A stretch of DNA of 7,876 nt, from the NCBI GenBank assembly GCA_026982275.1, contig JALSHK010000491.1:1-7876 (forward strand), given 5' to 3'. Below, piece by piece: positions 5,675 through 7,876 of the stretch. The position numbers and the translations under genes were made by a program. This stretch comes from Paracoccaceae bacterium. Lineage in GTDB: Bacteria > Pseudomonadota > Alphaproteobacteria > Rhodobacterales > Rhodobacteraceae. Every line of letters starts with the position of its first letter. Position 1 is the stretch's first letter. The notes below the pieces were generated by a model. That model worked only from the letters and a program-made list of their open reading frames with translations, did not search any database and was not told where the DNA came from.

Positions 5675-6124
5675 ATGTATTTATTATCAAAAAAATCCAG
5701 CCTGGCGCTCGAAGCGGTTCTTGATGTAGCGTATAATGCGCGACCGAACCCTGTGCAATCCAAGGATATTACCGAACGGCAGGGCATTCAGAGCCGATAT
5801 CTGGAGCAGGTTCTGCAGTTTCTGGTGAAACGGGGTATTCTTAAAGGGGTGCGCGGGCCAAAAGGCGGCTATACGCTGGCGCGCGAGCGTCGGCGGCTAA
5901 CATTGGGTGATGTGCTGCGGGTGATTGAAGATCTGGAAAACGAGGATGATAAAATGGAATCGATTTCGGAACTCGGGGAAAAGGTAATTCAACCGATTTG
6001 GGCGAATTTTCATGGCGAGATGTTGGCGGTGCTGGATCAGATTACCCTCGAGGACCTCTGTAAACGGGCGGAAAAGGCCGGTGTGGAGCGCGTCGGAGGC
6101 GAAAAAACCGATTTTGTGATTTAA
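5675..6124 (+). CDS. Rrf2-family transcriptional regulator without Fe-S ligands, CymR-like, next to cysK
   Basis: This 149-residue protein starts immediately after the dut stop, with GGGGAAG (5665-5671) as ribosome binding site. Residues 1-87 are the Rrf2 winged helix-turn-helix: KKSSLALEAVLDVA, then recognition-helix region SRYLEQVLQFLVKRGIL (40-56) and wing VRGPKGGYTLAR (59-70). The dimerisation helix follows. Where IscR has three cluster-binding cysteines (about 92-104), this protein has none. Its only cysteine is Cys129 in TLEDLC, so it is not an Fe-S sensor of the IscR type. The C-terminus reads TDFVI, resembling the isoleucine-ended serine acetyltransferase tail that binds CysK. Together with cysK 11 bases downstream, this points to a cysteine-metabolism regulator acting like Bacillus CymR. 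Family membership is clear; the sensing mechanism is inferred. Confidence 0.92.
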   Translation: MYLLSKKSSLALEAVLDVAYNARPNPVQSKDITERQGIQSRYLEQVLQFLVKRGILKGVRGPKGGYTLARERRRLTLGDVLRVIEDLENEDDKMESISELGEKVIQPIWANFHGEMLAVLDQITLEDLCKRAEKAGVERVGGEKTDFVI

Positions 6125-6135
6125 GGGGGTATTGT

Positions 6136-7089
6136 ATGCGACATAGATCTAGAGGGCTGATTTATAACGACATAACAGAAACGTATGGCGGAACACCTTT
6201 GGTTCGGCTAAGCCGTTTTGCGGCGGAAATGCAGGTCGAGGCTGAAATTTGCGGCAAGCTTGAATTTTTTAATCCGCTTGGTTCGGTGAAGGACCGGATC
6301 GGAGTGGCAATGGTGGATGCGATGGAGGCCAGCGGCGAGCTGAAGCCTGGCGGCACCTTGATCGAGCCGACCTCGGGCAATACCGGAATTTCGCTGGCTT
6401 TTGTTTGTGCGGCACGCGGATATAAACTGATTATCACGATGCCCGAAAACATGTCTGTCGAACGGCGGCAGATGCTTTTTTTGCTGGGCGCCAAGCTGGT
6501 TTTGACCCCCGCAAAGGCGGGTATGGCAGGCGCGATCGCGCGGGCGGGCGAGCTGGTGCGGGAAATACCGGGCGCAGTGATGCCGCAGCAATTCGAAAAT
6601 GCGGCCAATCCGGATATTCATGAAAGCTCGACTGCGCAGGAAATCTGGTCGGATACGGAAGGCAAGCTGGATATTTTCATATCAGGGGTAGGAACAGGGG
6701 GCACGCTTACCGGCGTGGCGCGGTGCTTGAAAGCGCGCAACCCGAAAGTGAAAATTATCGCGGTGGAGCCGGAAGATTCGGCTGTTTTATCCGGTAGCTC
6801 TCCCGGTCCACACAAAATACAGGGGATCGGCGCGGGGATTGTGCCAAAAATTCTAGATACTGCGCTTATTGACGAGGTTCTGACCATCGGAAATGAAACT
6901 TCGTTTGAAATGGCCAGAAAGCTTGCCGAAATCGAGGGTATTCCTGTTGGGATTTCCTCAGGCGCAGCTTTGGCGGCTGCGGTTGAAATTGGTCATCGGG
7001 AGGGGATGAATGATAAACGGATCGTGGTGATCATTCCGAGCTTTGCCGAACGCTACCTTTCTTCCGGCCTGTTTGATGGTGTCGGATGA
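6136..7089 (+). CDS. cysK: Cysteine synthase A (O-acetylserine sulfhydrylase)
   Basis: CysK is the PLP enzyme that makes cysteine from O-acetylserine and sulfide. The 317-residue protein shows GGTPLVRL (18-25), FFNPLGSVKDRIG with the Schiff-base Lys52, the substrate loop PTSGNTG (78-84), the phosphate-binding GVGTGGT (184-190), PGPHKIQGIGAG (223-234) and PVGISSGAA with Ser275 at the pyridine nitrogen. The length matches CysK rather than the shorter CysM. The PGPHKIQGIGAG stretch is typical of CysK proteins that bind serine acetyltransferase. ATG 6136 follows a strong AAGGGGG (6123-6129). The N-terminus is about 7 residues longer than usual (MRHRSRG before LIYNDITETYGG). The stop overlaps the next ATG as ATGA (7086-7089). 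The close upstream Rrf2 gene suggests local control. No serine acetyltransferase gene lies in the window. Confidence 0.95.
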   Translation: MRHRSRGLIYNDITETYGGTPLVRLSRFAAEMQVEAEICGKLEFFNPLGSVKDRIGVAMVDAMEASGELKPGGTLIEPTSGNTGISLAFVCAARGYKLIITMPENMSVERRQMLFLLGAKLVLTPAKAGMAGAIARAGELVREIPGAVMPQQFENAANPDIHESSTAQEIWSDTEGKLDIFISGVGTGGTLTGVARCLKARNPKVKIIAVEPEDSAVLSGSSPGPHKIQGIGAGIVPKILDTALIDEVLTIGNETSFEMARKLAEIEGIPVGISSGAALAAAVEIGHREGMNDKRIVVIIPSFAERYLSSGLFDGVG

Positions 7090-7379
7090 ACGCCGTATTT
7101 TCTGGGGGATTATGGTCTGTTTTCTTGTTTTTCGGGGTTTCGGCAGGTTATATCTGGGCGCTGAACGGGCCTAAATGGGGCTATAAAATATTGCTTTTGC
7201 TTGCCCTAATGGTGATCCTCGGCTCACAGCTATTGCCTGCGGGCCATGTTTTCCGAGTGCGAATTGCCGAAGGGTTGAACTGGTGGTTCTGGGCGGTGAT
7301 TATTGCTATTCCGGTCGTGCTATACGGATGGTGGGTGCGATGGCTCAAGCGAAAAGTGGAGCAACGGGATGACCCCTGA
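7086..7379 (+). CDS. Small three-helix inner-membrane protein, unknown function
   Basis: This is a 97-residue hydrophobic protein with three predicted membrane spans, about residues 8-26 (LWSVFLFFGVSAGYIWAL), 34-51 (KILLLLALMVILGSQLLP) and 65-84 (NWWFWAVIIAIPVVLYGWWV). It ends in a basic then acidic cytosolic tail (RWLKRKVEQRDDP). By the positive-inside rule the C-terminus is cytoplasmic, which would put the N-terminus outside. It starts inside the cysK stop (ATGA) and overlaps the MoeB-like gene by 11 bases, so it is almost certainly translated by coupling. No Shine-Dalgarno of note. Family not recognised. Position links it to the E1-like enzyme or to cysteine/sulfur handling, but no function can be assigned. 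Confidence 0.82.
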   Translation: MNAVFSGGLWSVFLFFGVSAGYIWALNGPKWGYKILLLLALMVILGSQLLPAGHVFRVRIAEGLNWWFWAVIIAIPVVLYGWWVRWLKRKVEQRDDP

Positions 7380-7876
7380 TGAAGTAACCCGATATGCGCG
7401 CCATATTGTATTGCGTGAAATTGGCGGGCCGGGACAGCAAAAGCTGTTAAGGGCTAAGCTATTATGTGTGGGGGCTGGCGGTCTGGGAAGTCCGGCATTA
7501 CTTTATCTTGCGGCGGCAGGGGTTGGAAGGCTGGGGATCGTTGAGGATGACGAGGTCAGCCTGTCAAATCTGCAGCGGCAAATTCTGTATGGGACAAATG
7601 ATATAGGCGCGGCTAAAACACAGAGGGCGAAGCAGGCTTTGGCACGGATAAACCCGCATGTGAATGTGGAGTTGCACAATGTTCGCCTGGAGGCGGGCAA
7701 TGCTGAGCCCATCATCTCCCGATATGATCTGGTTCTGGATGGAAGCGATAATTTCGAAACCCGGTATCTGGTGAATGCCGCCTGTGTGCAGGCAAAAATC
7801 CCGCTGGTTTCGGCGGCGATGAGCCAGTGGGAGGGGCAGATAAGCGTTTATGATCCGGCCAATGGCAGCCCTTGCT
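7369..7876 (+). CDS. moeB: MoeB/ThiF/HesA-family adenylyltransferase (partial, runs off the window)
   Basis: This E1-like enzyme adenylates the C-terminal glycine of a ubiquitin-fold sulfur carrier such as MoaD or ThiS. ATG 7369 has TGGAG (7357-7361) upstream, and 169 codons are present before the window ends. Visible features are TRYARHIVLREIGGPGQQKL (7-26, typical of the family N-terminus), the nucleotide-binding loop GAGGLGSP (35-42), DDEVSLSNLQRQILY (60-74), Lys83 in DIGAAKTQ, and DGSDNFETRYL (124-134) with the Mg/ATP aspartate 127. The last residues SPC are probably the first cysteine of the zinc CxxC. Whether a rhodanese domain follows cannot be seen. Rhodobacterales homologues beside coaBC-dut are annotated as MoeB or HesA. 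ThiF is the main alternative, so the symbol is provisional. Confidence 0.9.
   Translation, partial: MTPDEVTRYARHIVLREIGGPGQQKLLRAKLLCVGAGGLGSPALLYLAAAGVGRLGIVEDDEVSLSNLQRQILYGTNDIGAAKTQRAKQALARINPHVNVELHNVRLEAGNAEPIISRYDLVLDGSDNFETRYLVNAACVQAKIPLVSAAMSQWEGQISVYDPANGSPC

Noticed and set aside
1..7876. CRISPR arrays, insertion sequences, prophage or defence genes
   Set aside because: No spaced repeats, transposase motifs, terminal inverted repeats or att-like duplications were seen.

Overview
The window looks like a chromosomal segment of an alphaproteobacterium, most likely Rhodobacterales. LepA, CoaBC, dUTPase and the MoeB-like enzyme all read like Rhodobacteraceae proteins, and the coaBC-dut-(...)-moeB order is familiar from that group. 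The taxonomic call rests on recalled family sequences, not on a search.

Layout. (1) Positions 1-188 hold the last codons of a + strand gene, a strong stem-loop just behind its stop, and a good intrinsic terminator ending in TTTTT at 184-188. (2) Positions 259-929 are a poorly conserved-looking stretch. It holds a possible 37-residue membrane peptide that may be broken by a frameshift, and an unrecognised 157-residue soluble protein. (3) lepA (elongation factor 4) occupies 962-2761. Its start has no Shine-Dalgarno sequence and sits behind two mutually exclusive hairpins. (4) On the minus strand, cobU (3884-3369) and a CobC-like histidine phosphatase (3372-2785) form a two-gene cobalamin nucleotide-loop operon with an ATGA overlap. 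It converges on lepA. (5) A 153-bp divergent promoter region (3885-4037) separates cobU from coaBC. (6) From 4038 to the window end there is one tight + strand transcription unit: coaBC, dut, an Rrf2-family regulator, cysK, a small three-helix membrane protein and a MoeB/ThiF/HesA-type E1-like enzyme, with gaps of 11 bases or less, or overlaps.

How the genes work together. CysK makes cysteine. CoaBC consumes cysteine to build 4'-phosphopantetheine. The E1-like enzyme adenylates a sulfur-carrier or molybdopterin-synthase small subunit, which is another outlet for cysteine sulfur. The Rrf2 protein lacks the three Fe-S-ligating cysteines of IscR and ends in Thr-Asp-Phe-Val-Ile. That tail closely resembles the C-terminal isoleucine tail with which serine acetyltransferase binds the CysK active site. 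The most interesting reading is therefore a CymR-like regulator that senses cysteine or O-acetylserine status by docking onto the CysK encoded 11 bases downstream. This is the analogue of the Bacillus CymR-CysK complex, placed inside a coenzyme A/dUTP housekeeping operon.
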